A stretch of DNA of 64,000 nt from Schaalia sp. Marseille-Q2122 (lineage in GTDB: Bacteria; Actinomycetota; Actinomycetes; Actinomycetales; Actinomycetaceae). The stretch spans positions 1 to 64,000 of the forward strand of contig NZ_CAHJXR010000005.1 in NCBI RefSeq assembly GCF_903645355.1. The letters are read 5' to 3'. Positions 42,372-53,012 of the stretch are shown piece by piece. The notes beneath the pieces were generated by a model. It did not search any database, was not told the origin of the DNA, and worked only from the letters and a program-made list of their open reading frames with translations. Position numbers and translations under genes: made by a program. How positions within the stretch are numbered: position 1 is the first letter of the stretch; the number at the start of each line of letters is the position of its first letter.

Positions 42372-45110
42372 ATGAGCCACATGAGCGATAGTCATCCCGT
42401 CGTCAACGGCCTGCTGAGCCAGGTTCCTGACAACGATCCGGCAGAAACCGCCGAATGGGTGGAGTCACTGTCGGGGCTTATCGACGAAAAGGGCGGGCCC
42501 CGCGCCCGCTACATTCTGCTGCACATGCTGGCCGAGGCCCGCAAGCGCGACGTGCAGCTCCCGCAGGAATACACCACCCCCTACGTCAACACCATCCCCG
42601 TTGACCAGGAACCCTACTTCCCCGGCGACGAGGCCATGGAACGCCAGTACCGCCGCTGGATCCGCTGGAACGCAGCCGTCCAGGTGACGCGCGCCCAGCG
42701 CCCCGGCGTGAAGGTCGGCGGCCACATCTCCTCCTACGCGTCAGTTTCGACGCTCTACGAGGTCGGCCTCAACCACTTCTTCCGCGGGAAGCACCACCCC
42801 GGCGGCGGCGACCACATCTTCTTCCAGGGTCACGCCTCCCCCGGCCCCTACGCGCGCGCCTTCCTTGAAGGCCGCCTCACCGAAGAGCAAATGGACGGCT
42901 TCCGCCAGCAGGTGTCCACCGAGCATGGCCTGCCCTCCTACCCTCACCCCCGCCAGATGCCCGACTTCTGGGAATTCCCCAGCGTCTCCTTGGGTATCGC
43001 CCCCGCTGCGGCCATCTACCAGGCATGGTTTGACCGCTACCTGCACATGCGCGGCCTGAAGGACACCTCCCAGCAGCACACCTGGGCCTTCATCGGCGAC
43101 GGCGAAATGGACGAGCCCGAATCGCGCGGCATGCTCCAGCTCGCCGCCCAGCAGGGCCTGGACAACCTGACCTTCGTCATTAACTGCAACCTGCAGCGCC
43201 TTGACGGCCCGGTTCGCGGTAACGGCAAGATCATTCAGGAACTCGAAGCCTTCTTCAAGGGCGCTGGCTGGAACGTCATCAAGGTCATCTGGGGCCGCGG
43301 CTGGGATCAGCTCCTGGCTGCCGACAAGGACAACGCCCTCGTCAACCTGATGAACGACACCCTTGACGGTGACTACCAGACCTTTAAGGCTAACGACGGC
43401 GCCTACGTGCGTGAGCACTTCTTCGGCCGTGATCCTCGTACCAAGGCCATGGTTCAGAACTGGACCGACGACCAGATCTGGGCGCTGCAGCGTGGTGGCC
43501 ACGACTACCGTAAGGTCTACGCCGCATACAAGGCTGCGATGGAACACACCGGTCAGCCCACCGTCATCCTTGCCCACACCATTAAGGGCTACGCCCTGGG
43601 CTCCTCCTTCGCTGGTCGTAACTCAACCCACCAGATGAAGAAGCTCACCGTTGAGGATGCCAAGCAGCTGCGTGACCGCCTGCAGATTCCGATCACTGAT
43701 GAGCAGCTTGAGCGTGATCCCTACTGCCCGCCGTACTACATGCCCCCGGCAGATCACCCGGCACTGCAGTACATGAAGGAGCGTCGCGAAAAGCTCGGCG
43801 GCTTCCTGCCTGAGCGTCGCGACGACTACGATCCCAAGCTCCCTGAGCTACCTGTTCGCCCCTTCGAGGCGATCGCTAAGGGCTCGGGCACCCTTGAGGT
43901 TGCCACCACCATGGCTTTCGTGCGCCTGCTCAAGGACCTGCTCAAGGACAAGAACATCGGCCGCTACCTCGTGCCCATCATCCCCGATGAGGCCCGTACC
44001 TTCGGTTTGGACGCTATCTTCCCCACGGCGAAGATCTTCCACACTCACGGCCAGAACTACACCGCTGTGGATGCTGACCTTATGCTCTCCTACAAGGAGT
44101 CCCAGCAGGGTCAGGTGCTCCACACCGGTATTACCGAAGCCGGTTCGGCCGCCGCTTTGCAGGCTGTGGGTACTGCTTACACCACCCACAACCTGCCGAT
44201 GGTGCCCTTCTACATCTTCTACTCGATGTTTGGCTTCCAGCGCACCGGCGACCAGTTCTGGGCGGCCGCCGACCAGCTGGCCCGTGGCTTCGTGATCGGC
44301 GCGACCGCTGGCCGCACCACCCTGACCGGTGAGGGCCTGCAGCACCTTGATGGGCACTCCCCCATCATCTCGGCCACCAACCACGGCTTCGTCACCTACG
44401 ACCCGGCCTACGCCTACGAAATCCGCCATATCATTTGGGACGGCCTGCAGCGTATGTACGGCGAGAACGATCCTCGCGATCCCAACGTCCTGTACTACAT
44501 CACCGTCTACAACGAGCCGATCGTGCAGCCTGCCGAGCCTGAGAACCTTGACGTTGACGGCCTGCTCAAGGGCCTGTACAAGGTTGAGGATCACTCCGGC
44601 AACGGCCATAAGGTCCAGCTGCTTGCTTCCGGTGTTGGTGTGCCGTGGGCCCGCGAGGCTCGCCGCATGCTCGCCGAAGAGTGGGGTGTGGACGCTGCCG
44701 TGTGGTCTGTGACCTCGTGGAATGAGCTGCGTCGTGACGGCCGCGAAGCTGACGAGTACAACTTCCTCAACCCCGAAGCTGAGCAGCGCGTGCCCTACGT
44801 GACCGCTAAGCTTGCTGGCAGCGAGGGCCCCTTCATCGCCACCTCCGACTACGACACCCTGGTTTCTGACCAGATTCGTCCGTGGGTTCCCGGCGAGTAC
44901 ATCACCCTTGGTACCGACGGCTTCGGTGTGTCTGACACTCGCCGCGCTGCCCGCCGCTACTTCAAGGTTGACGCCGAATCCGTGGTTGTCCGCACCCTCA
45001 AGGCGCTGGCTGACCGTGGCGTGATGGATCGCTCCGTGGTTGCTCAGGCAATCCAACGTTACGACCTGTTCAACAACTCCATTGAGGCTGCTGGCCCTGT
45101 TGGCGACTGA
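42372..45110 (+). CDS. aceE: Pyruvate dehydrogenase E1 component, homodimeric
   Basis: Thiamine-diphosphate-dependent decarboxylase that feeds acetyl groups to the lipoyl E2 component. The 912-aa length is the single-chain AceE type. The ThDP/Mg2+ motif is split between [12 protein letters not shown] and [16 protein letters not shown]. Other family blocks are [26 protein letters not shown] and [21 protein letters not shown] follows AAGGAATGAGGGA; a second ATG three codons on is possible. E2 and E3 genes are not in the window; lipA/lipB at 23 kb supply the lipoyl cofactor for E2. Confidence 0.97.
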   Translation: MSHMSDSHPVVNGLLSQVPDNDPAETAEWVESLSGLIDEKGGPRARYILLHMLAEARKRDVQLPQEYTTPYVNTIPVDQEPYFPGDEAMERQYRRWIRWNAAVQVTRAQRPGVKVGGHISSYASVSTLYEVGLNHFFRGKHHPGGGDHIFFQGHASPGPYARAFLEGRLTEEQMDGFRQQVSTEHGLPSYPHPRQMPDFWEFPSVSLGIAPAAAIYQAWFDRYLHMRGLKDTSQQHTWAFIGDGEMDEPESRGMLQLAAQQGLDNLTFVINCNLQRLDGPVRGNGKIIQELEAFFKGAGWNVIKVIWGRGWDQLLAADKDNALVNLMNDTLDGDYQTFKANDGAYVREHFFGRDPRTKAMVQNWTDDQIWALQRGGHDYRKVYAAYKAAMEHTGQPTVILAHTIKGYALGSSFAGRNSTHQMKKLTVEDAKQLRDRLQIPITDEQLERDPYCPPYYMPPADHPALQYMKERREKLGGFLPERRDDYDPKLPELPVRPFEAIAKGSGTLEVATTMAFVRLLKDLLKDKNIGRYLVPIIPDEARTFGLDAIFPTAKIFHTHGQNYTAVDADLMLSYKESQQGQVLHTGITEAGSAAALQAVGTAYTTHNLPMVPFYIFYSMFGFQRTGDQFWAAADQLARGFVIGATAGRTTLTGEGLQHLDGHSPIISATNHGFVTYDPAYAYEIRHIIWDGLQRMYGENDPRDPNVLYYITVYNEPIVQPAEPENLDVDGLLKGLYKVEDHSGNGHKVQLLASGVGVPWAREARRMLAEEWGVDAAVWSVTSWNELRRDGREADEYNFLNPEAEQRVPYVTAKLAGSEGPFIATSDYDTLVSDQIRPWVPGEYITLGTDGFGVSDTRRAARRYFKVDAESVVVRTLKALADRGVMDRSVVAQAIQRYDLFNNSIEAAGPVGD

Positions 45111-45142
45111 TCCCAGTCCCACTTCAGGCTGACAGCTCACAC

Positions 45143-45186
45143 GGGGAGGCTGCACCCACTGGGTGCGGCCTCCCCCGCTTTTTACC
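45143..45186 (+). terminator. aceE terminator
   Basis: Fifteen-base stem (GGGGAGGCTGCACCC at 45143-45157 with 45161-45175, one wobble pair), 3-nt loop, then CGCTTTTT. Confidence 0.9.
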
Positions 45187-45293
45187 CGCCTGCCATTCAC
45201 TCAGGTGCGCCGCTCAGCACCGCGCCACCCGAGGTTGAGCGCTATGCTCAGGTCAGATCCCCTGATGAAGGTGACGGCGGCGAAGGAGGCCCC

Positions 45294-46115
45294 ATGCTTG
45301 GCGCAATCATTGGCGATATCGTTGGTTCCCCCTACGAGTTCGACCAGGGAGACAAGACCACTGTCTTTCCCTTCTTCCACGCTGACGGGGACTTCACCGA
45401 CGATACGGTGATGACCATTGCCGTCGCCCGCGCGCTCATGGACGCTGCGGGGGACGAGGCCGCCGCGCCCGCCCTCCTCGTGGCGCGCATGCAAGAGTTC
45501 TACCGCGCCTACCCTCACCCGAAGGGCAGCTATGGAGGCCGTTTCCTTCAATGGCTGACCTCCCCCAAGCCTGAACCCTACAACAGTTGGGGCAATGGCT
45601 CAGCAATGCGGGTCTCTAGCGTCGGATGGCTCTTCACTACCCCCGAGGATGTCCTCCGTTGGGCGGCGATCAGCGCCGAGGTGACCCACAACCATCCTGA
45701 GGGGATAAAAGGTGCGCAGGCCGTCGCCCTCGCCATCTACAGGGCGCGGCATTGGCAGCGCACGCCTGAAGGAATCGCTGCAGGAAAAGACGCGCTGTAT
45801 GACGAGATCACCACCCGTTTTGGCTATAACCTGTCACGCAGCGTCGATGAGATTCGTCCTCACTATCGCCACGTCGAGTCCTGCCAAGAAACTGTCCCTG
45901 AGGCCTTGACGTGTTTTATTGAATCCCAAGATTTTGAGAGCGCTCTTCGGCTGGGGGTCTCGATTGGTGGAGACACTGACACCGTTGGGGCGATTATCGG
46001 CGGTATCGCAGAGGCCGCCTACGGAATCCCCGCAGAGATTCGCGCAGGCGGCCTCGCATACCTTCCGCCCGATTTCCTCGCAGTCCTTAAGGATTTCTGG
46101 GCGCACGGGCACTAG
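45294..46115 (+). CDS. ADP-ribosylglycohydrolase family protein
   Basis: 273-aa member of the ARH/DraG family, which removes ADP-ribose from proteins or nucleic acids. The dinuclear Mg2+ site residues are in FTDDTVMTIAVARAL (T-D-D) and SIGGDTDTVGAIIGGIAEAA (D-T-D-T). The N-terminal GAIIGDIVGSPYEF and central GNGSAMRVSSVGW are also characteristic. ATG follows GGAGG. No ADP-ribosyltransferase is adjacent, so target and partner are unknown. Its end overlaps the end of the converging 553-aa gene by 4 nt. Confidence 0.9.
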   Translation: MLGAIIGDIVGSPYEFDQGDKTTVFPFFHADGDFTDDTVMTIAVARALMDAAGDEAAAPALLVARMQEFYRAYPHPKGSYGGRFLQWLTSPKPEPYNSWGNGSAMRVSSVGWLFTTPEDVLRWAAISAEVTHNHPEGIKGAQAVALAIYRARHWQRTPEGIAAGKDALYDEITTRFGYNLSRSVDEIRPHYRHVESCQETVPEALTCFIESQDFESALRLGVSIGGDTDTVGAIIGGIAEAAYGIPAEIRAGGLAYLPPDFLAVLKDFWAHGH

Positions 46116-47773
46116 AAGAAGAAATACTTCACGATCATGCCTATTGCGGCAATTGCAGAGGTAATGAACGCCAGAAGCGATATGGGAGAGCCGGTCTCCG
46201 GCTCGCCAGATGCTGCATTGCCCACACCAGTGGACGCTTGGCCACCCTCAGGTGAAGCGACAAGTTTTTCCTTGCCATACGTAGCTGGGGGACGCGTGAT
46301 GAAGCTCTCCACCGTGGCCTTCTTCGCCGGATCGTAGATCCACACGGAACTCATTCCCAGGCCGTAACCGATACGGACGCGCAGCCCCGTGGAGGTGTTC
46401 CAATCTCGATACTCGCCGCCGTAGTGAGAGCTTTCTTCTGCCTGACCATAGCGACTATTCAGAGCTGTTTCCAGGTTCTTCATGACGCGTTCGATATCTG
46501 CGTTCGTGCGTCCGGGAGTACGATCCTTCATCCCCATGGAGACGTCGAAGGTCACCAGCCACACACGCTGATCCTCATCCCGAATGGCTGCTCGTGGTTC
46601 AGCAGGTGGGGAAACCTGCGTGTAGTAGACGTCGGGCCAGCTACTGTCTTCCGGGAACCATCCAATACCGCTAGCGATTTCGGATGCGTCAAAAAGATCA
46701 ATGGAGTCCATTGACTGCGTCCACTCGTCAATGATTCTCAGCGCGTCATCAACCTCGTAGTTGATCGGAATACCGGTGACACGATCGTCCTCGGGACCGT
46801 GATAATCGATGATAACGTTGCTCTTTCCTGGCCCGTGGAAAAGAGCCAGAGACAGGTGCGGGGTGATATTCCACTGCGCGAAGTGGGGATTATCGACGCC
46901 TCGGGTGTTCCTTTCGGGTTGGCCGTAGATCTCCGTGAGGGCAGCCTCGACCTCCAGCATGCGTTCTTTCATTAAAGGCCAGGCCTCGGCCTCGGTCCGT
47001 TCTGACCAGTGGTCCGCCAGATTGAAGGTCACCCGTGTCGCTCCGCGGCGCCCATAGGTGACCCCGACATCGGGTTCGGCGAAGTAATCCTCCGAGAAGA
47101 TGCGCAGGTTTCCGTCGTACATGACGTGCATCAGGGTGGAGAAGAACGCTGTCGAGGACGATTCCTCGGCAGTCCATCCCACTGTGTCGGCGCAGTCGTG
47201 GACGGCGGCAACGTTCATTGGCCACGGGGCGTTGAGCCAGGTTTGAATCGTCTGGAGGCAAGACGTGGTATCAGGAACGATAATCTGGTCTTCTGGCTCG
47301 CTCTCGTGGCGGGGCCCAGTGATGGACACCGTGGGGCGCGCGGTCCCGTAAGTGATGCGTACCCACACGCCAGTGGGTGTCTTCCACCAGCAGAACTCCC
47401 GCCCATTGACGTCATTGGAGAGACGGAAGGGCTGCCCATAGAGGTTCGTGAGTTCTTTCTCGAGTTCACGCATATGGGCAGTGAGGATTTCAGTGGCGCG
47501 TCCTCGTTCCTCCCGTTCGACAAGATTCGACGCGTGGAAGAACAGATCAGGAACGCCGTAGGAATGGACGGTCAGGAGGCAGCGGACCTCGGGGGCGATC
47601 CAGAATGAACCCGGCGGAGCATAGTCCTCCTCGGTGTCGATCTTTTCGGCGGTCCAGCCCACCTGCTCGGCATAGCCATAGACTTGCTCGACCGTGAGCG
47701 GCCACGTGGTATTCACCAGCGTTTGAATAAAGGCAAGGCTCTGGTCATTCGGAATGATTTTTAGTGCGTTCAT
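46112..47773 (-). CDS. Three-repeat DUF6301-like protein with C-terminal membrane anchor
   Basis: 553 aa made of three tandem copies of a ~150-residue domain (about 12-153, 172-325, 343-481), a Ser/Gly/Pro-rich linker, and a C-terminal membrane helix (530-552). Each copy has an N-terminal helix ending in G-W-T-A-E or similar (VGWTAE at 38-43 and 198-203), a helix ending in YGQP/YGQA (LYGQP, IYGQP, RYGQA), and a W...T-x-x-x-L/V-R-I-x-Y-G strand pair. I recall such units as DUF6301 in Actinomyces; the name is tentative. No signal peptide, so the tail-anchor would leave the bulk of the protein in the cytoplasm. Function unknown. Confidence 0.7.
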   Translation of the reverse strand: MNALKIIPNDQSLAFIQTLVNTTWPLTVEQVYGYAEQVGWTAEKIDTEEDYAPPGSFWIAPEVRCLLTVHSYGVPDLFFHASNLVEREERGRATEILTAHMRELEKELTNLYGQPFRLSNDVNGREFCWWKTPTGVWVRITYGTARPTVSITGPRHESEPEDQIIVPDTTSCLQTIQTWLNAPWPMNVAAVHDCADTVGWTAEESSSTAFFSTLMHVMYDGNLRIFSEDYFAEPDVGVTYGRRGATRVTFNLADHWSERTEAEAWPLMKERMLEVEAALTEIYGQPERNTRGVDNPHFAQWNITPHLSLALFHGPGKSNVIIDYHGPEDDRVTGIPINYEVDDALRIIDEWTQSMDSIDLFDASEIASGIGWFPEDSSWPDVYYTQVSPPAEPRAAIRDEDQRVWLVTFDVSMGMKDRTPGRTNADIERVMKNLETALNSRYGQAEESSHYGGEYRDWNTSTGLRVRIGYGLGMSSVWIYDPAKKATVESFITRPPATYGKEKLVASPEGGQASTGVGNAASGEPETGSPISLLAFITSAIAAIGMIVKYFFF

Positions 47774-47825
47774 GGCGGCTCTCGCTTTCCGGGGGGATTA
47801 TTGAGATGAGGAGGGCAGGAGCAGA

Positions 47826-49244
47826 TCAAGTCTCAACGACCGGTCCTCTATACGAAGGATTGGCTAAGTTCTCAGGCGAAAGAATCAGTTCAACTTCTTC
47901 CTCCGACAATAGACCCATCTCAATGATGATATCCCGGACACTGCGTCCTCCCAGTGCGGCTTTCTTCCCAACGACATCACCCAGATGGTGGCCGATCACG
48001 TCATTAAAGTAGGTGACGATGCCAATAGAGTTCATGACGTAGGAACGACACACCTCTTCATTCGCGGTCAGCCCCACCACGCAACGCTCACGCAGAGTAT
48101 CGCAGGCATTGATGAGCAGGTGAATGGACTCAAAGAGCGCTTGGGCGATGACCGGTTCCATCACATTGAGCTGTAACTGGCCAGCTTCTGCTGCCATCGT
48201 CACGGTCTGGTCATTGCCGATGACCTTGAAGCACACCTGGTTGACGACCTCAGGGATGACCGGGTTGACCTTGGCGGGCATAATTGAGGATCCTGCCGCC
48301 ATTTCCGGCAGGTTGATCTCATTGAGGCCAGCTCTCGGCCCGGAGGCAAGCAGACGCAGATCATTGCAGATCTTGGACAGTTTCACGGCAGTGCGCTTGA
48401 TGGTGGCGTGCATGGACACGTAGGCGCCCGTATCCGAGGTTGCCTCAATGAGGTGCTCCGCTCCGCGCACCGGCAGGCCGGTAATCCGCCGCAGATGACG
48501 GACTACCGCCTCCTGGTAACCGGGAGGAGTATTCAAACCCGTACCGATGGCTGTTGCTCCCAGGTTGGTTTCAAGCAGCAGGTCCGCATTGTTTACCAGG
48601 CGGGCGTCCTCTTCACGCAAGGTGACGGCAAAGGCCATCATCTCTTGCCCCAGCGTCATGGGGACGGCGTCTTGAAGCTGCGTGCGCCCCATGGTGAGCA
48701 CGTCAGCGAACTCTTCTCCCTTACGCGCAAAAGCATCAGCAAGCTCATCAATGGCGCGTTGCAGGGCGAGAGTACGCACGTGGACGGCAAGACGGAAGGC
48801 CGTCGGGTAGGCGTCGTTAGTGGATTGGGAGCGGTTGACGTCATCGTTGGGGTGAATAATGTCGTAGCGCCCGCGTTCCTCCCCCATGAGTTCGAGGGCG
48901 AGGTTGGCGATAACCTCGTTGGCGTTCATATTTAACGAGGTTCCCGCACCTCCCTGGAACTGGTCGATGGGGAACTGGTCCATGCAGCGCCCATCGCGCA
49001 GTATCGCATCGCAGGCTGCCACGATCGCGTCTGCGGTGCTGGGCGTCATGACGCGCAGCTCCTTGTTGGCTAGGGCTGCGGCCTTCTTCACGTGGACGAT
49101 GGCGCGAATCAGGTCGGGCACTTCGTTGATGGTGTGTCCCGAGATCTGATAGTTCTCTAACGCTCGAAGGGTGTGGATCCCCCAGTAGGCGCCTGCGGGA
49201 ACCTCACGGTCACCCAATAGGTCATGTTCGGTTCGCACGTCCAT
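47826..49244 (-). CDS. aspA: Aspartate ammonia-lyase
   Basis: Reversibly deaminates aspartate to fumarate and ammonia. The 472-aa protein has the superfamily signature [11 protein letters not shown] (near residue 317) plus [28 protein letters not shown] and [15 protein letters not shown], which favour aspartase/fumarase over ArgH-like members. The C-terminal [18 protein letters not shown] distinguishes aspartase-type proteins. ATG 49244 follows AAAGGAC. It lies downstream of sdhCAB on the same strand (107-nt gap), so fumarate made here could be the electron acceptor for that complex. Confidence 0.93.
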   Translation of the reverse strand: MDVRTEHDLLGDREVPAGAYWGIHTLRALENYQISGHTINEVPDLIRAIVHVKKAAALANKELRVMTPSTADAIVAACDAILRDGRCMDQFPIDQFQGGAGTSLNMNANEVIANLALELMGEERGRYDIIHPNDDVNRSQSTNDAYPTAFRLAVHVRTLALQRAIDELADAFARKGEEFADVLTMGRTQLQDAVPMTLGQEMMAFAVTLREEDARLVNNADLLLETNLGATAIGTGLNTPPGYQEAVVRHLRRITGLPVRGAEHLIEATSDTGAYVSMHATIKRTAVKLSKICNDLRLLASGPRAGLNEINLPEMAAGSSIMPAKVNPVIPEVVNQVCFKVIGNDQTVTMAAEAGQLQLNVMEPVIAQALFESIHLLINACDTLRERCVVGLTANEEVCRSYVMNSIGIVTYFNDVIGHHLGDVVGKKAALGGRSVRDIIIEMGLLSEEEVELILSPENLANPSYRGPVVET

Positions 49245-49351
49245 GTGCGCCGTCCTTTCGCAGAGTACGGTCGGCCTCTTCGCCTGTGTATGTCTGCTAA
49301 CGATCCTAGTGCTTCATGGCCCCTGCGTTGAATGGCACGCGTGGCCTGCCT

Positions 49352-50101
49352 TCAGCTGCGGGTCGGGTGGAAGAACGCGCCCCACCGTTCGCGTCCTAAT
49401 GCACCAACGACGCCTAAGGGAATACCCGCTGGGCACACCTTCGCACACTCACCGTATCCAGAGCACGAACCGAAGAACTCATCCACGCTCACCGACATTG
49501 CCCGCGCACGTCGGCCTCGTTCAAGAGCAGGCACGGGCAGTGCAGCCAGGTGGGCGACGCGCGCCCCCGCATATAGGGCAGCCGAACCATTAGGGCAGGC
49601 TGCCACGCAGGCGCCACACCCAATGCAGGCCGCCATGTCCAAGGCGTATTCGGCGATGTCATGAGCGACAGGAAGGGCATCGGCGTCAGCAGCAAGCCCC
49701 GTATCGACAGAGGCAAAGCCACCCGCCATGGTGACCTCGTCGAGGACGCCCCGATCAACGACAAGGTCTCGCAGAACAGGAAAGACACCTGTTCGTAGGG
49801 GCTCAAGGGTGATGGTTGCCCCTTCTCGCCTCTCCCCGACCCGCTGGTGACAGGCGGGGAGATTGTCCCTCCACCCGTGGGGGCGTCCGTCCACAGTGAG
49901 CCCGCAGGCTCCACAGATGCCCTCACGGCAGTCCGACTCGAAGGCCACGGGAGTCTCGCCACGCACGCGAAGTTGGGCGTTGAGATGATCGAGGAGTTCA
50001 AGCACTGACATTGCCGGATCGCAGCCGTCAAGCTCGTAGGTGTGGAAGGCTCCCCTGTCCTGTGGGCTGCCTTGGCGCCAGATTTTCAGCCTCAGCCTCA
50101 T
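49352..50101 (-). CDS. sdhB: Succinate dehydrogenase/fumarate reductase iron-sulfur subunit
   Basis: 249-aa electron-transfer subunit. The N-terminal plant-type ferredoxin domain has DCREGICGACGLTVDG for the [2Fe-2S] cluster with a further Cys in NLPACHQ. The C-terminal domain holds CIGCGACVAACPNG and CSGYGECAKVCPAGIPL for the [4Fe-4S] and [3Fe-4S] clusters. ATG 50101 overlaps the sdhA stop (ATGA). It is the last gene of the sdhC-sdhA-sdhB operon. Whether the complex works mainly as succinate dehydrogenase or fumarate reductase cannot be told from sequence. Confidence 0.93.
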   Translation of the reverse strand: MRLRLKIWRQGSPQDRGAFHTYELDGCDPAMSVLELLDHLNAQLRVRGETPVAFESDCREGICGACGLTVDGRPHGWRDNLPACHQRVGERREGATITLEPLRTGVFPVLRDLVVDRGVLDEVTMAGGFASVDTGLAADADALPVAHDIAEYALDMAACIGCGACVAACPNGSAALYAGARVAHLAALPVPALERGRRARAMSVSVDEFFGSCSGYGECAKVCPAGIPLGVVGALGRERWGAFFHPTRS

Positions 50102-52158
50102 TGGTAGCTCCTTTGCTGAACTGTCACATCCACAAATTCCAGGGCCTCACGATGGTGCGTGAATTGAGGGGTGCTGTCCCACGTCGAAGACGTCCACGCC
50201 GACACGCTCATCCACTGTTCGTCATTGCGGGCGGCCTCGCCATCACGGGAGTATTCACTGCGGAAGTGCGCACCGCAGGATTCTTCCCTGTGCCAGGCAT
50301 CAACGCAGATCAGCTCGGCCATTTCGAGGTAGTCGCTCACTCGTGCGGCCTCAACAAGATCCTGGTTGTATTCATGCACTCCGCCGCTGACGCGAACCTC
50401 ACGCGCGAAGGAGGTTCTGAGTTCACGGATATCGCGAATTGCGCGCTCTAACCCCGCCTTGTCACGAACGACTCCACAGTCGCGGTAGAGGATTGCGCCA
50501 AGTTCGCGGTGGAATCGCTGCGCTGGCACGCTTCCTGGACTATCCAGGAGGGCGTTGATGCGCTCCGTGACCCGCGCGTAGGCTGCGGTCACAGCCGGGG
50601 AAGTCACGTCGAGTAGTGCTTCTCCCAGGTGTCCGGCCAGGTAGTCGGGGACGGTGCGGGGGATGACAAAGGAGCCGTCCACGCAGGCGGCCAGCAGAGA
50701 GTTTGCACCCAGCCTATTGGCCCCGTGGTATGCGGCGTTGGCTTCGCCTGCGACGAAGAGGCCGGGGATGGTGCTCATGAGCCGGTAGTCCACCCACAGT
50801 CCACCCATGGTGAAGTGGGCGCCGGGTGCGATACGCATGGGCTGAGTGTAGGGGTCTTCGCCGGTGGCGTCGCGGTACATGTCAAAGAGGTTGCCGTAGC
50901 GTTCGGCAATGACGTCTCGTCCGAGGCGTTCGAGGGCGTCGCGGAAGTCCAGGTAGACGGAGTTGCGCAGGGGGCCAACGCCTCGTCCTGCGTCGATTTG
51001 GGCCCGGGCCGCGCGGGAAGCGATGTCGCGGGGCGTGAGGTTACCAAAGGCCGGGTATTGGCGTTCCAGGTAGTAGTCGCGTTCCTCCTCGGGGATTTGC
51101 GAGGGCGGGCGCGCATCTTCTTTGGCCCGTGGGACCCAGATCCGCCCGTCGTTGCGCAGGGACTCAGACATGAGCGTCGTCTTGGACTGCCACTGGGATG
51201 AGACGGGCAAGGCTGTGGGGTGGAATTGGATGAAGCTGGGCGAGGCGAGCGCTGCTCCGGCCCGGTGAGCCCGCCAGATCGCGGTGGCTGAGGAGTTTTT
51301 CGCCAATGTGGAGTGGAAGTAGGCGTTGCCGTAACCTCCGGTGGCAAGGATTACGGCGTGGGCCGGGTGAAAGCGGAGTTCACCTGTGGTCAGGTCGCGG
51401 GTGATGACGCCGCGGGCGCGCCCGTCCTCGACGACGATGTCGAGCATTTCGTGGCGAACCCAGAGGGTTGCTTGGCCTCGTGCGACCTGGCGCATGAGTG
51501 CGCTGGAGGCCGCTACCTGCAGCTGCTGGCCGGTTTGCCCGCGCGAGTAGTAGGTGCGTGAGACTTGGACGCCACCAAAACTGCGGGTCGACAGCGAGCC
51601 GCCGTATTCTCGGGCGAAGGGCACGCCCAGGGCATTGAGGTGGTCGATGACTCGGGTGGATTCGACCCCGAGCCTCCAGGCTTCAGATTCTCGGGCGCGG
51701 AAGTCTCCGCCTTTGACGGTGTCGCGGACAAAGCGCGCCAGGGCGTCGCCGTCAACTCGGCGAGCCCTAGCAGCGTTAATACCGCCTTGTGCTGCGACGG
51801 AGTGCGCGCGGCGGGGAGTGTCGTGGGCGGTGATGACATCAACGGGGTAGCCCATTTCTGCCAGCGCCGCAGCTGCGCCAGCACCAGCCAAGCCAGTTCC
51901 GACAACAACGATACGGAAGCGGCGCCGGTTGCCGGGGCTGACGAGGCGGGCGTTGGCGACGAAGGTCTGCCACATGTGACGTGGAGGAGCATCGGGTTGG
52001 TGGGGGTTGAGTGACTGTCCTTCGCGCACACGAATAGTTGCCGAGTCACGCGACATGTCCTGGGTTTCCTCCGTGCGTGGGTCCCCCAGAGGCACGTAGT
52101 CTTGCCAGCGGCGAGTTGCTTCCTGAGGGTCAGGTTGGTGCTGAGGGAAATCGCTCAT
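50098..52158 (-). CDS. sdhA: Succinate dehydrogenase/fumarate reductase flavoprotein subunit
   Basis: Catalytic subunit, 686 aa from ATG 52158. The N-terminal FAD fold is VVVGTGLAGAGAAAALAEMG. The covalent-FAD histidine lies in RAHSVAAQGGINAA. The substrate region has SPSFIQFHPTALP, then FTMGGLWVDYRLMST and NRLGANSLLAACVDG. ATG 52158 follows GGGAG and overlaps the sdhC stop (ATGA); the frame extends six codons further upstream. A ~65-residue N-terminal extension precedes the FAD domain, longer than in many relatives. Coupled to sdhB downstream. Confidence 0.94.
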   Translation of the reverse strand: MSDFPQHQPDPQEATRRWQDYVPLGDPRTEETQDMSRDSATIRVREGQSLNPHQPDAPPRHMWQTFVANARLVSPGNRRRFRIVVVGTGLAGAGAAAALAEMGYPVDVITAHDTPRRAHSVAAQGGINAARARRVDGDALARFVRDTVKGGDFRARESEAWRLGVESTRVIDHLNALGVPFAREYGGSLSTRSFGGVQVSRTYYSRGQTGQQLQVAASSALMRQVARGQATLWVRHEMLDIVVEDGRARGVITRDLTTGELRFHPAHAVILATGGYGNAYFHSTLAKNSSATAIWRAHRAGAALASPSFIQFHPTALPVSSQWQSKTTLMSESLRNDGRIWVPRAKEDARPPSQIPEEERDYYLERQYPAFGNLTPRDIASRAARAQIDAGRGVGPLRNSVYLDFRDALERLGRDVIAERYGNLFDMYRDATGEDPYTQPMRIAPGAHFTMGGLWVDYRLMSTIPGLFVAGEANAAYHGANRLGANSLLAACVDGSFVIPRTVPDYLAGHLGEALLDVTSPAVTAAYARVTERINALLDSPGSVPAQRFHRELGAILYRDCGVVRDKAGLERAIRDIRELRTSFAREVRVSGGVHEYNQDLVEAARVSDYLEMAELICVDAWHREESCGAHFRSEYSRDGEAARNDEQWMSVSAWTSSTWDSTPQFTHHREALEFVDVTVQQRSYQ

Positions 52159-52886
52159 TGGAAGGCTCCCATCCATGCTGCGGCCACCACCGCGCCATTA
52201 CCGACAACAATGAGCAGAGCAAGGGCGTAGCCGACAAGGCGTGCGATGCTGCGACCTCTTTCTCGGACTCCCCCAAGATCTTGCCAAGCCAGCCCGATAC
52301 CATGAGCAAGGTGTATCCCCAAGGCAATGAGCGCAATGCCGTAGCCGACGGCCGCTATGGGGCGTGCCAGGGAGGCGCTGAGGTTTGCCACCGCGTAGAA
52401 CACACTGCCCCCATCTGGGCTGGGGGTGGGGTGTTGGAAGCTCTCGGGGGCGATGAGAACCCCTGCGGTGAGGTCAAGGATATGGGCAGTGATGAACAGG
52501 AGCATGATGAGGCCCGTCGGCATCATGGCTTTAGCCCCGTATCCGCGCCATCCCATGTGGCGCGCCCCGCGAGTGCGGGTGCTTGCTGAGCGCTGCCACA
52601 GGATGAGTACTGAGAGCAGATGGATAATCAGGCACATGCCCATGACGATGCGGAAAACCCACAAGACAAAGCCGTGCGGAAGCGCGGGGGCGCCGACCTC
52701 ACGAAGCCACGCGGCATAGAGATCAACGCCCGGCGGATCGAGGAAAACCTTGAGATTGCCGAGCATGTGGATGAGAACGAAGGCTGCCATTGCTAGACCC
52801 GTGACGGCTGTGGCCGTCTTAAGGAGCCAGGTAGGCAGCAGGACGCGACGCCGTTGAACATCGCGTCGTCCGTGAATGTGCGCCAT
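52155..52886 (-). CDS. sdhC: Succinate dehydrogenase cytochrome b subunit (B-type)
   Basis: 243-aa membrane anchor with five helices, the single-polypeptide di-haem type of B. subtilis, corynebacteria and Wolinella. Candidate haem-ligand histidines are in MAAFVLIHMLGNLKVFLD, GMCLIIHLLSVLI, LLFITAHILDLT and GIHLAHGIGLAWQDLG. Di-haem B-type enzymes use low-potential menaquinone. ATG 52886 follows GGGGGTG. First gene of the sdhCAB operon; overlaps sdhA by 4 nt. Confidence 0.92.
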   Translation of the reverse strand: MAHIHGRRDVQRRRVLLPTWLLKTATAVTGLAMAAFVLIHMLGNLKVFLDPPGVDLYAAWLREVGAPALPHGFVLWVFRIVMGMCLIIHLLSVLILWQRSASTRTRGARHMGWRGYGAKAMMPTGLIMLLFITAHILDLTAGVLIAPESFQHPTPSPDGGSVFYAVANLSASLARPIAAVGYGIALIALGIHLAHGIGLAWQDLGGVRERGRSIARLVGYALALLIVVGNGAVVAAAWMGAFQ

Positions 52887-53012
52887 TGCAACACCCCCTT
52901 TTGTCCAGTTTAGCGCGAGAAAGAATGGTGGGCGCGGGAGATGAAGCTGCTCATCCCCATAAGAAGAACCGGGGGCGCGCTGGAAGGAAGGGCCGCAGCT
53001 GTTGCTTCCGCG

